From Cheiracanthium punctorium (lineage: Eukaryota > Arthropoda > Arachnida > Araneae > Cheiracanthiidae): a stretch of DNA of 64,000 bases. The notes beneath the pieces were generated by a model, which was not told the origin of the DNA, made no database searches, and saw only the letters and a list, made by a program, of their open reading frames with translations. The first letter of the stretch is position 1; every line of letters starts with the position of its first letter. This document shows positions 10,649 to 21,730 of the stretch, in pieces. The stretch covers positions 186,001 to 250,000 of the forward strand of contig JAWZYV010019444.1 in the NCBI GenBank assembly GCA_038373885.1, written 5' to 3'. The position numbers and the translations under genes were made by a program.

Positions 10649-11889
10649 AGTGAGAATGTTTATTATTTCACTTATTTCTTTTTTAGTATAAAAGAAAAAA
10701 AAAAGTTACTTATCCGATATTCTTATGTAACAATATTTCTGGATATACTTCAATGAAGAACTAACTCAGCAAGCGACCATTTCGATTCAATCAAAAGAGT
10801 CTCCAATTAACGAAGTACAATTATCTGCAGTCTATATATCCTGAAGTCATCATTTTAACAGGCTATTACTACAAAATTTTAGCAACAATAAATTAATTTT
10901 TGAAGCTTTCATTTAAATAAAACGTGGAGCTGAATACTCATAATATGTACGATAATCAGATGGAAGATAAGAGTATAAAGAAATTCTGAATGATATTTAT
11001 CGACTTAACAATTACAATATAGAATCTTAACAACAACTTCCGGTAATTTCACATATCTCGAAGGAGATAACAATCGATAAAATAGTTTCAGATTTAGTTT
11101 TATGGCTGAACACACAGTGGGATGCAAAACACAACTCATTTAAACATAATACTTTTCTACCATTAAATAAATCTTAATGGGCAATTTTAAAGACTCACAA
11201 AGGAAAGAAACAGCGGGAAATTGTATTCTTAATTTAGAAACATCAACGGTGAAATTGGATTAATGAGCTGTCTATTAACATAAATGACTAAAGCATGGAA
11301 GAATGCGTACAATCACACAATTACAAAGTTTATCGCACCTCCCTAGTTATTAGATACGATTATGGTAGGTTCTTTGTCAGATTTGCATATATATATCCTA
11401 AAAATTTTATCCTTACTATTCAAATAAGCACGAAAAATATTGAAAAAAGTCAATGATAACACCTGCTGTTAAAAAAAAAGGAGGCAGAATATGCTTATAT
11501 TAAACAAAAAAATTAATCGCACAAAATTATCAAATATTTCAGGTAATTCAAGCAAAAACTGATTATGTATATGAAAGACTGGCCAAGACTCTAGTGGTTT
11601 ATTCTCAAGCAACTCAAAGACAGTAAACCAGAAGTTTGAACAATCGGCAAAGCTCAAACAGAAGTCAATGATATGCCAATAGATATGTTTTTCTAAAACA
11701 TAGTATTACGTGCCCTTGCATCGGAACGCTAACTGCCAATTCTTTTAATTTTAGTACTGGTTGAATGAAGACTAGTATGTTTGAGGTAGTGTTGATTAAT
11801 TTTAAAAAATCTGCTTATTATAAATGAAAAAAAAATTATCATTCATTTCTCGCTCAATTCTTCAAAATCACGTTTTTAAGGCTTACATG
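10649..11889. other. AT-rich sequence, mostly unexplained
   Basis: Only short interrupted frames are present, for example 11031-11175 on the plus strand. No repeats with defined ends were seen. Confidence 0.35.
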
Positions 11890-12440
11890 TTTTAGAGTGT
11901 TACATGGGTCATTCCATATAAAATCAACAAATTTTAAGAAATTTTCGTGTCGCACTGTTTTTGATTTCCACAAAATTTTGTCGGTGATATGTAGCTATCT
12001 TCTGTATCCCAAAAAAGTTTTTTTTTATTTCTTTAAAAAATTTTGTTCTCGAGTTATAGCCTTTTTTTTTGGTTCGCAGATGAGTAAAAATCGCCATTTT
12101 AGGCTCATTTTCTAAAACCTGTAGAATTTTTATTTGAAGTAGCAGGCAGATCAGATAGGGCTTATTGGAAAGCTTAAAGAATGAAATTTTAAAATGTGCA
12201 TAATAAAATAGATTTATGTTAAGCTTACAGTTTTTTGGAGAACAAATAGTCGTTAAGAAACTAATGTTTTTTTTTCCACTTTAGGCATTAAAAAACAATG
12301 ACGGACTTTCGGTGACAAACCAGTTTTTTTTCCTGTTACACTTACATATTAATACAATATGCAAAAAAAGAATTGAGCTGATACTGGTGGTCCTTCATAT
12401 TGAAAAAGTTGCTTAAACATTCAAAAAATTGAAAAGGTGC
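11890..12440. repeat. Possible dispersed repeat, unclassified
   Basis: This block opens with GGTCATTCCATATAAAATC and is rich in A/T runs arranged like a degraded interspersed repeat. No second copy exists in the window and its ends are not defined. Confidence 0.2.
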
Positions 12441-12770
12441 TTTTTCACCTCAAAAAATGTCATGTGAGGCGGGTGATAAAAATCTAAAAATGACTTGGTA
12501 AGAATCTATTATACTGTACTTTAAAACAAAACAAACACTGTCTTGATATTCCAAAAGACAGAGCATATACATGCTTTTGAAGTAATACAAAAAGCACTCA
12601 TTGATACTGAGAATAGGTTAACTTTTCACCCCCAAAAAAGTCATGTGAGAGAAGTGATAAAAAATCTTAATGACATGATAAGAAGATGATTCTTATACTG
12701 TACTTTAAAACAAAATAAAAACTATCTTGTTATTCAAAACAAAAGACAGAGGAGACACGCCCTTTTAAGG
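12441..12770. repeat. Imperfect ~181-bp direct duplication
   Basis: GTCATGTGAG recurs at 12459 and 12640 in a shared context: CAAAAAA(T/A)GTCATGTGAG...GTGATAAAAA, then ACTGTACTTTAAAACAAAA, then AAAGACAGAG. The two units are clearly homologous but carry many substitutions and indels, so this is an old tandem duplication. Confidence 0.7.
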
Positions 12771-12941
12771 AAACGTCCATATTCCTAATGTGATTTAACA
12801 TATAAATAATACTCTTTCTTCGAAAACACAAACTTTAAATGATAGTATTTCTCTGAATGGCACTTGTTTTTAGAGAAAAAGATTAACTTACAACCCCCCA
12901 CCCTCCGTTATGAGAGGAAATTAATAATTTGGTAAAGTTAA

Positions 12942-13444
12942 CCCTTTGAGGCGCAACCCTTTCCCAATGCTGAAAAAAGGACAGCCATTGCCATATCTCG
13001 ACTTAGCTACCAGCAAGATGGCGGACGATCAAAGCGTTCATCGCGTGCCACAGTTCTAGAGACCCTTTTTTGACGCAGCTTGCACAGCCAGCTGCGTCAA
13101 AAAAGAGTCTCTAGAAGATCTGTGGCACGCGATGAACGTTTTGATCATCCGCCATCTTGCTGGTAGCTAAGTCGAGCGATGGAAACGGCTGCCCTTTTTT
13201 CCGCATTGGGCAATCTATTCAGCTGTTCTCGCATTCTTCCATTTTTCAGCAGATGTCAGTGCTGTTAAAAATAATCGTGACCATTTTTTTTACGGGAAAT
13301 GACGTGCTAAAAAGTAAAGGATTCTCGTGGAGCTATGTCACCCGCAACTATTTTTATAGAAATCAAATCTATTCTTTGTGACTGGCAACAGTCAAAATGT
13401 CAGAGTTCGGTGTTCCCAGAGTGGGAACACTGCGCGTTAAAGGG
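12942..13444 (+). mobile_element. TTAA-type (piggyBac-like) MITE, family A, copy 1
   Basis: The target TTAA lies at 12938-12941, and the right flank is CTAA, one change from TTAA. The termini are CCCTTTGAGGCGCA on the left and, inverted, CCCTTTAACGCGCA on the right. After the left end comes a foldback whose two arms carry GCTACCAGCAAGATGGCGGA and its inverse. A unique right tail follows, ending in a 21-bp subterminal palindrome (13410-13430). TTAA targets with CCC ends are the hallmark of piggyBac. There is no transposase, and frames of 74 and 89 codons crossing it come from the repeat. This is the longest copy of the family in the window. Confidence 0.85.
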
Positions 13445-15055
13445 CTAATCCAACACTCCCAACGATTAGGTGATACAGCAATGAAAAGTGGTTGAAACTG
13501 AAGACAACACGCAGAAAATATCTTTGATGGCGTACACAGCAGTAGCCGTCGATAAAAATTGCCCATTACGAACCGAGCTGGAGGTAATTTCTTTGGACAG
13601 AAACGTTCGTCTGAAAATGCATTAGATTTTTCTTTCACAATAATATCTTGTCATTTGGCTGCGGCAGAGTAAAAAATAACGACAAAGGAGAAAAAGCATC
13701 TCGTCTCGACATGATACTTTTAAAAGATGTCAAAGCTAAACGATTTCGTGTACGTGGGGGGAAGGGGGTGTTTTTCTCCTCCAAGCACATGGCGCATGCC
13801 ATTATACATCTATTTATAGATTATGTTGCTTGAAAAATGGCAACAAAATATAAAGACACGGCGGAGGACCATTTTCTTAAATTTAGCTACAACGCTTTGG
13901 AAGTGCGTTCGATAATGAAACAGCAAAGTTGAATAAACGATTGATTGATGAGCTATTTGGCGACTCATAAAATAAGAAAAAATAATAATCGTGATGTGTT
14001 TAAATTAATTTTTCAGTTTTCCAAAATATATCATTATGTCGCTACATTTGTCCGACGAAATTTTCTTTAAAGTGGAGGTACATTCAGAAAAGGTTTTTAA
14101 AAATTAGCTTACCTGACAAATAGACATAAAATACTCACCTGAAAAATAAAAGAAAATATTAATGGTTGTTATAAAAAATGATATAATAATTATAAAAGTA
14201 CACATAATATAAAAGAGTAAAATCTAAATGTGAAGATCTTCCTACATTTAAATTAAGCTATTAATGAAGCTGAAAAAAAGAATTCATGCATGCACATTCA
14301 TGCTATGCTAAGCTAACTGAAAGCAAATTAAATAAATAAAATCAGAAACAAACAAAATAAGTGAACTAAATGAAATGTAAAATAAGTAAATGAATAGTAT
14401 GAAACCATCTAAATCCACTGCAGTTGTTAAATGTAAGATTATAAATCAGAAAAAGTGTTTAAATGCAACTATTTTCAAATATTTAATTTCATTAAAAAAA
14501 GTTTCGTTTTTTTTTTCCTTTTAGAACAATTTTTAAAGTTCTATAGCTTTCTTCCTTTAAAGGTACATATAGTTACATTCATATTTTAATTTCTTTTCAG
14601 TATGAACGTTTGTTAAAAAAATGTATGAGCTGTATGCGAAACCAGTCTAGAAAACTACTATTTAATATATGGGCCGCGGCCATCGAAAATTAATAATATT
14701 GTAAATAAATTTAACATTTAAATACATTATTTACGAAATTATTTTGATAAAAGATAAAGGGCTTTAAAATGCGGCATTTCATTAATTCTCGAAATTTATT
14801 ACTCAATACATTATAAAAAGACAAACATGCACCTCTATTATTTTTTGCCTTTCAGTTGCTACACTGAAATTATTATTTACATTTAGTTTAACATTTCGGC
14901 TATTAAACTGCTTTTCATATTATTGTATGTACATAATGATGAAGCGCTTGCTTCCAATTATCTTGAGAGAAGTTTTAAAGGAAGGGCGGGAAGTAATACG
15001 AAGCATATTATCACAAAAAGATTATTCTTTTTCTACGCTTCCATTTTGAATGCTG
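13445..15055. other. AT-rich sequence without supported features
   Basis: A slightly GC-richer patch at 13640-13830 holds a 61-codon frame with no recognisable motif. The rest is AT-rich with no element ends. Confidence 0.45.
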
Positions 15056-15184
15056 AACCCATGTTTAACCTGTTCGTTCTCATCATTTAAAAGATGCAAC
15101 GGAGGGGCCCTTATTGGTCAAACAAGGAGAGTCTTTTACGTTGCTTCTTTTTAATGATAAGAGCAAACAGATTAAACATGGGTT
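15056..15184. mobile_element. Foldback MITE family C, copy 1
   Basis: AACCCATGTTTAACCTGTTC at the left is mirrored at the right by GATTAAACATGGGTT. Further in, CATCATTTAAAAGATGCAACG is matched by the inverse of CGTTGCTTCTTTTTAATGAT. The arms are about 50 bp. Copies also occur near 45.1 kb and 63.3 kb. The right end abuts the TTAA used by the next MITE. Confidence 0.75.
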
Positions 15185-15187
15185 TAA

Positions 15188-15702
15188 TCCTACAAGGCTC
15201 GACTTTTTTTCATGTGTCTTAAATAAATATATGTGATGATATTAGTGATTAGTAGATGGGGGGAAAATAATAAAAATAATAATAACCAAATATTTTACCT
15301 GAAAATCACTCATTTATTTCAGTTTCATATGCTGCACACTGGGCCTTAGCTATACTTTTTTGAACATTTATTTTGAAATTTTAGTATTCAAATTATTTCT
15401 TTGACGAAATTTTAGGTACAGTAATTTTTCCGGGTCAAAAATCTTTTCTAACTATTTTTTGTTTGTTTGTTAATTTTCTAAAATAAACAAATGACTTACG
15501 AAAAGATTACGGTTTAAATTTCAATCAATTTGGACAGTAATGGGAACAATAATGACATCTACACGCTATAGCCTGAATTATATCGTTATTATCTATGTAT
15601 AATTACTCTTAAAAACCGATAGACGTCTATATTAGCCTTTTATAGACGTGGAGGAATAATTAAAGTGGTTGTACCACATATGGTACCAGGCGCTTTGTAA
15701 GA
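15188..15702. mobile_element. TTAA-type MITE, family B, copy 1
   Basis: TTAA flanks the element on both sides (15184-15187 and 15703-15706). The ends TCCTACAAGGC and, inverted, TCTTACAAAGC form the terminal repeats. Its 515 bp align along their full length with the copy at 17519-18036, including CACTGGGCC, CCTGAATTATATCGTT and CACATATGGTACCAGG. It has no coding capacity. The TTAA target suggests piggyBac. Confidence 0.85.
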
Positions 15703-15714
15703 TTAACAGTGGGA

Positions 15715-15804
15715 CAGTGGGTCTAAGTTAGCTGGGGGGGGGGGATTGGTTCCTTCACTGACTTATCGCCTCTCCCTTGAAACATTATTCTGGATCAGCC
15801 ACTG
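15715..15804. mobile_element. Possible short hAT MITE
   Basis: CAGTGGGTCTAAG at the left resembles the inverted right end CAGTGGCTGATCCAG, and a G10 run lies inside. Flanking octamers do not match, so the assignment is tentative. It lies 12 bp right of the family-B element. Confidence 0.3.
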
Positions 15805-15894
15805 TTTCTGGGCAGATACAGATCTCGACAACCATATGAAATATTCATAAAAGCAAAAAATAAAGTTTGGCGTTCCCGATTGATTCTGCCTGTT

Positions 15895-16140
15895 TCATGG
15901 GGGCGCAACTTCCCACTCATCTTTAACTGAATTTGTGGCTGCTCCCCCGACTTCCATCATCTTCGGGAAGCAGAAGCAGGGGCGCACATTTCCATCCCGC
16001 ACCGGAAAACGGGGGGAATCACCGGATGTGACGCTGCCGCCTCTCGCAATCCATTTTTCGAATGGAATCGGGGAGTGGAATTTTGGCGATCGCACGTTCG
16101 AGCGCCTTGGAAGGAGAACCTGACCGTAGTCTGAATTTCC
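15895..16140. other. GC-rich island, unidentified
   Basis: This is a sharp rise in GC with CpG-containing motifs. Frames of about 60-100 codons are open on both strands, as expected where stop codons are rare. No domain or splice structure was recognised. A promoter-like CpG cluster, a retrocopy or a decayed repeat are all possible. Confidence 0.3.
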
Positions 16141-16733
16141 ACCCTTATATTTCTCAGATTTAGAAAGCTGCTTGCATTTTAAATAAAGCAGGAACTTCAA
16201 AAGCTCAATTCGTGTTCAGCTTTCGCGGTTCGACAACCGTGAAGGAGAGAGCATTAGATTTAATTTTCGCTTTTGTAAATGCGTATAAAGCCTCTCGTTT
16301 GCTTTGCGATTTATTTTCGGAGAAAGCACACGTTCAGAATATTCAATTTTAACGGGTTTTAGCAGATGGAAACAAATATGTTAATTTTTATTTCCATCTA
16401 CAGTTTGTTAAGAAATGAACACGAATTTTACACAGAGAAGTCCAGATTTTGTAAGTATCATATTCCTCCCCTATAAATTATAAGAAATATTCATGTTTTT
16501 AAACATTTATGTGTAAGAAAAAGTCACTAAATAACAACAGCCAACCGACTTGGTGCAACAGGGTTCGGCTCGCTATTTATTGGATGCTCCTTATTACCTA
16601 TTCGGCTGGTGTTTTCTACTAAAAAGTCGAATACATAGAAACAATGAGATAGCATTTGTATGTGGGAAAGATTTAAGGGGCGGAAATGTGATGCATAGTT
16701 TCAAAAAAATACTTTACATTGTAGGTATTTTTT
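16141..16733. other. Sequence without supported features
   Basis: This is mixed-composition DNA. A 65-codon frame at 16550-16747 has a hydrophobic end but no family resemblance. Confidence 0.4.
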
Positions 16734-16912
16734 TATTGATTTTTTAAAAAACTGCTTATAATTATAATATTACATTGATTTTTTTAAAAACTACTTATAA
16801 TTATATAATATTACACCGATTTTTTTTTTAAAAACTGCATGCACATAATATGCTTATACTTAAATATTACATTAATTTTTTAAAGACTGCTTATAATTAT
16901 AATATTACATAG
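16734..16912. repeat. ~40-bp minisatellite
   Basis: Four to five degenerate units of TTTTTTAAAAACTGCTTATA followed by ATTATAATATTACAT occur in a row, with one unit carrying an insertion around 16838. Confidence 0.75.
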
Positions 16913-17518
16913 AAATCCATTTTATTTTCCATATGGTTCATGTTCGTTAATTCTCTACTCAAAAAGTTTAACCACCTTAACGGCTAGTACCACTGTTCAA
17001 GCATTACTTATACGTATAGAAGAGGCTCGTTTTGGTGCACATGTAAATCAAACAAGCTAGATTAGTCAGATTAAGCATTTGATGCTTTTAGGAAGGAAGA
17101 ATTGAAACATAAGCACAGTGCCTTAAATAACCAGTAATTGATCGTCATATTTTGCATTAGGTACATGTTTCTCTACATAAATATTAGCATGTAAAAATTA
17201 TCATTCGACAGCAATCATCGTTTCCTCTTTTAACATTCCTTTCCTGTACATTCAATTACAGCACTAGACGGAATATCATTGTTATATTTAATAAACAGAT
17301 TTATCCAAATTAGTTCGCCTAGAAATGCAACAATCATGAACAGAGTCTTCTGAATTCAGCCAAGTTCTGGCCAAATTGTGAGCTTTGTTCTTCAGAGATT
17401 CGTGGCCTTTTAAAATAGAAGAGGCTTGGCAAGAAAATTAAACTGTTAGATTAAGTACTATTTTTAAGGTTTTAGATAGAAACTATTAGATTTTCTTTGT
17501 TAGGGACAGGTGAATTAA
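16913..17518. other. Sequence without supported features
   Basis: No repeat ends, tandem units or plausible exon were found between the minisatellite and the second family-B element. Confidence 0.45.
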
Positions 17519-18036
17519 CCCTACAAGGCTTACCTTTTTTTCTAAGTCTGAAATAAATATATGTGATGATGATGTTAGTAATTATTATTTGGGGAAAAAT
17601 AATTTAAAAAATAATAACCTAATATTAAACTTAGAAATTCACTTTTTATTTCAGTTTTGTGTGCAGTACACTGGGCCGTAGCTACAGTTTTTTGGTATTT
17701 ACTTTGAAATTTTAGTATTCAAATCATTTCTTGATAGGACGAACTCCAACATACTGTAATTAAACCCGGTACTCGGGTCAAAACTCTGTGGTAACTATTT
17801 TTTGTTACTTTCTAAAATAAACAAAACCACATTCGAAAGATTACTGTTTAAATTTCAATCAGTTTTGGCAACAATATGAAAAGTAAGTACATCTTTACGC
17901 AACAGCCTGAATTATATCGTTGCTATCTATGTATACACACTCTTAAAAACCGACAGATGTCTATACTAGTATTTTGTAGACGTAAAGGAATAATTAAAGT
18001 GGTTGTTCCACATATGGTACCAGGTGCCTTGTAGGA
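17519..18036. mobile_element. TTAA-type MITE, family B, copy 2
   Basis: It is flanked by TTAA at 17515-17518 and 18037-18040. The ends are CCCTACAAGGC and, inverted, TCCTACAAGGC. It is the same length class and order of motifs as copy 1 at 15188, in the same orientation. The starts of the two copies are 2.3 kb apart. Confidence 0.85.
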
Positions 18037-18104
18037 TTAACAATACGTATTTGAATTAGTAAATGTGAATTTGACATACGCAGAAAATCACGTCAAAGAA
18101 CAAT

Positions 18105-18345
18105 GTAACGGACTTAAGTTAACGGAGTTAAGAAAACTCTTAATCGGCCGTATTCACCAAATACTTGAAACCCGTGTTGATTCTTTCAGACGTTAAATAG
18201 ACATCAAATATATCCATTCGACGTCTGACCCTCGTTTCACGGGTGTCAAGTACTTCGTGAATAAGGCCGAATATCTTTTTAGTTTAGCTTAAAAGTTAAC
18301 TCGCTAAGCATTATGTTAAACGTTAATTAAAGATTAACGGAGTTC
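18105..18345. mobile_element. Foldback element centred on 18207
   Basis: The core arms are 18145-18190 (CGGCCGTATTCACCAAATAC...) and 18220-18269 (...CACGAAGTACTTGACACCC when inverted), sharing CAGACGT near the centre. Weaker pairing continues outwards through TTAAGTTAAC-like sequence, so the full element is probably about 240 bp. A lone CCGTATTCACG-like end also appears near 35218. No target duplication was defined. Confidence 0.6.
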
Positions 18346-19937
18346 TGTCCAACTTCGATAATAATACAGAAAAATATTTTTTTTTTTAAATTATGCCGAA
18401 ATGTAATGATTGGAAGCCTTATCACAGTCATGACAGAACTTCTCGTTTGACAATCTTACTCCTCCATAAATATGGAATGACAAATATTGATTATACTTAA
18501 ATAATTTCCTATCTTTAAAAGCTAAAGAAAAATATAATAAGTCTACTACATGCATTTAATTGGAAGGGTCGAAATAACAGCAAAGCGGTTTTTATAGTGT
18601 CCAAAAATAAAAGGAAAATATTAATTTGAAGAGTCTTAAAGTATGAAAGAAATATATTAAAATAGTGATGCAATGTTATGTATACATATCGGTAATTTTA
18701 AGTTTCAAGATCTATCTAACATAAATTATTTTGTTCAAATTCATTTTTAAGTTAGAAAAAATAACAAAAATGATCCTCAATGTCCCATAAGATATCCCAC
18801 TAACGTTCAATGTAAGTAAAAAGTGACATAAAGAAATTATTTAATTTAAATGGTTGTATAATAAAGTCATAAAAAATTCTATTCCATAATATCATTGATA
18901 AAAAGAAATAATATCTATTTCTGGTGTAATAAAAATAGTCATTTAAATATCTGGAAATGAAAGCTGAAAAGGACAACTCTTATAAATGAAGGGATAATTT
19001 CCAGCTTCTATTTTGAAATTATAGCGTTTAGGAAATCTTATAAGTTTATAATGATATAATAAATACATATGTGGACAAAAAATACCTCTCAGATAAGAAG
19101 TTCTCAACTTAATGTTTTAATGGAAATTTTAATTGCATTTTCAAAGAAGTAGCAATTTCAAATTATTAGCATGAAAGGTATTTAGAAAGCATTTTTATAT
19201 AACAGCTTGAAACTTGTCACCCATTATTTACATAATATGTATTTTCTGAAGAAATACTGGCCTGTTGTTTCATCAAAATGCTATTTCTTTTTCAAAATAT
19301 TTTAAGACACTTTAAAGGCATATGTATTTTAAACCCTTAATTTTTATTTAGAAGACAGATTATTACACTAAAGTACCCTTAGGAGTCTCATCTCAGCCAT
19401 GGGGGCTATATTTACACTTCCAGATGTCAAGAATTAAAAGTGAATCTTTCTTAAAAATAGAGAATTGTCACAATTTACTTTGAAGAGTCTCCAAATTACG
19501 TCGAAAAGATCTAAATTAAATAAATGAATGCAGACTTTGAGTATTAAATAAATATCCACAAAAAATACGGATTTGTACAAGTGCAAAATGATCTTATCGA
19601 TATATTCCCTCCCTTCGTGAATATTTTGTCTGTTTCTAAATCACAGTTCTTGCGTTTCACTGCTTTTTCGACGTACGTATAAGTAAGTATAAAAAGCATA
19701 TCCACAATCAACAGGTGTTATTACTTTTGTTATTATTACAGCATTAGCAGTAAATATCAAATGCTGCCTAAATTTTTCAGTAATGTTCCATTCAAATTGT
19801 TTTCACTCAATTTTTTTTTTCTTTATTTTAATAGTTGCAAGTACACTTGGGACCATCAATGTTAAACTAGCTTTCGTCTGTTTTCAAATAATGGACCTTG
19901 AACAAAGTCAAATACTTAACAATCCTTTCATTCTTGT
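18346..19937. other. AT-rich sequence without features
   Basis: This is low-complexity AT-rich DNA with no defined repeats or credible frames. Confidence 0.5.
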
Positions 19938-20000
19938 CAAGGCCGTACTCTTTTTCACCGCTTGGACCCCCTCCGAAATTTTTTTCTGGGTACGGCCCTG
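19938..20000. mobile_element. 63-bp hAT MITE
   Basis: The left end CAAGGCCGTACTC and inverted right end CAGGGCCGTACCC match at 11 of 13 positions. The flanks ATTCTTGT and ATTCATGT agree at 7 of 8, fitting an hAT target duplication. Only about 37 bp separate the two ends, so it is close to the minimum size for a mobile hAT derivative. Confidence 0.7.
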
Positions 20001-20679
20001 ATTCATGTACCAGATTTGTTTCGTTCTAAGCCCGAGTTGGGGACCAGACGGCTGCGCGGCTGACGTTATGAGGACAGTTTGGTCTCGGGTTCCCGTTAAC
20101 CCTTGACCAGATGTGTTTGTCGAAGTAGTGTGATGTAGAATTGCACTTTGAAATAGAGATGATTTTGCGTGTGTAATTAGGAACAACTGAGATAAAGCCC
20201 TAAATGAGTCATAGATCTCGATAAACTCTCAAATCCCCAAGCCCAAGTTCTAACAAGATATTTATTTCAAGTGTCTGATGCATTTTTGTTGTATTTTACT
20301 AGCATTGGTTTTATAAAAAGATAAATCTAAAATTAGTCCATAAATGATAAATGGATTCTGTAAGCGATTCCAAGACATATGGAAATGAATATCAAATATG
20401 AGTGTTTCGCGGTATTTATAAACACCAAGTATGAGGTACAGGCCTGTGGATATACCTTGGTCGAGGCTTTAATGGAGAATTGGCTTGTATTCACATAAAT
20501 AAACCATCACAGTTCGAGATAGCCAGGTAATGTAACTTTGGCTGATTCGAATATGTATAACCTTTTACAGACCGATTTCAGATCCAAGCATATTTTAAAT
20601 TAGTTTGTTTGCATATTTTGCCTTCTAATGCTTTAGTAAAAGGATATTAGTAATTTAAACGAAAAAAAAAATCATACTC
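20001..20679. other. Sequence without supported features
   Basis: A GC-richer patch at 20010-20110 is unexplained. The rest is AT-rich. Confidence 0.4.
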
Positions 20680-21062
20680 CCCAGTTTTCATTGTGTTCCC
20701 ACTTGGGAAAATTGGTCATTCCTCACTATATTTTAGGGACTATACTTTTACGGGTAATTAAAACAATACGTGAAGTATTAAGAATAAATAAAAGATTTAT
20801 TTTTAATTTTAAGTAAAGATATGAATTAAGTTTGAAGGTGGAAGGGGTGTATCAAGATAGCTCCGTAAAAATTTATGAAATTTGTTATTTTTTATCCATT
20901 TTCCCACTGATGATAGAAATGCAAATTCTATTTTAAAGAATCAAGTCATCTTTTAACTATAACAGCTAATTTTTTAGAGTCCCTATTGATAGAATTTAAT
21001 TTTTCAATAAATTTTTAATTTGATGTTCCCAATTGGGAACATTGGCCTCTAAAAGTATAATC
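20680..21062. repeat. Repeat pair with TGTTCCCA palindromes
   Basis: TGTTCCCACTTGGGAAAATTGG near 20693 recurs as a perfect 18-bp palindrome TGTTCCCAATTGGGAACA at 21024-21041, followed by TTGG. Between them, CTATACTTTTACGGG near 20743 is inverted near 21046. The layout resembles a decayed inverted-repeat element, and the palindrome is like the subterminal dyad of the family-A MITEs, but the ends are not defined. Confidence 0.35.
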
Positions 21063-21479
21063 ACGTAGATCTTCTGATTTGAGCAGCGAGTGATAGCCAC
21101 TCAGCCACAGATGGGACGCTTATAGAGAAAGCGAGACAGATAAATAGAAAAAGAGAGAATGATGATTTTCTTTTCTCAGAAACGATCGTATTGAAACCTC
21201 AATTACCCATTTATAATCTATAAAAGTTGGAATAGACAAAGCCAAAACACCGGAAAAAAAACTTTGATTGTATTTATTTCCTAGATTCGATCCAATTCTG
21301 TACACAACTGAAAAGGTTTTGCAATCTTCGAAGATTTCTTTTATCTAGACAAAAAAAGAAATCGACAAAAGACGGGTAGGCCAGGCTGCTGGATGTTTAT
21401 CTAGCTTGAAAGCAAATTACCTCTTTTGGAAAGAGTTCCGAAAACAATACACATCTCTTCCCAATAAACTCTGTCAGTC
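21061..21479. other. Sequence without supported features
   Basis: Nothing distinctive was found. Short frames here look like chance. Confidence 0.4.
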
Positions 21480-21730
21480 TGGCCAAAGTCCCCCCCCCCC
21501 CGTCCCTTGTCGTCAAAGAGAAGGCAGTGGGCTATTCGGTGTGAAACTATTCTGGGAAAGTACGTCCTTGCAGGTGAATGCCCCAGTCTGGCAAATCGAT
21601 CCGATGTGACGTCACAGACAGCCCAGAATACCCTGCCGATCGATAGGTCACAAAAGCCCGGGCAGTGCCGGGGCTGAAAACACAATAAGAGACTACTACT
21701 GTGACACAGAAGATTTCGAGAGGGGGCAAG
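21480..21730. other. GC-rich island with C10 run, unidentified
   Basis: Composition is far above the background, with a C10 run at 21491 and TGACGTCA at 21607-21614. The minus strand has a 94-codon frame without a recognised motif. Stop-poor GC-rich DNA explains the frames. Confidence 0.3.

Noticed and set aside
11031..11175. Open plus-strand frame considered as an exon
   Set aside because: It has 49 codons, no start, no clear splice pair and stops on both sides. It is kept only as part of a weak finding.
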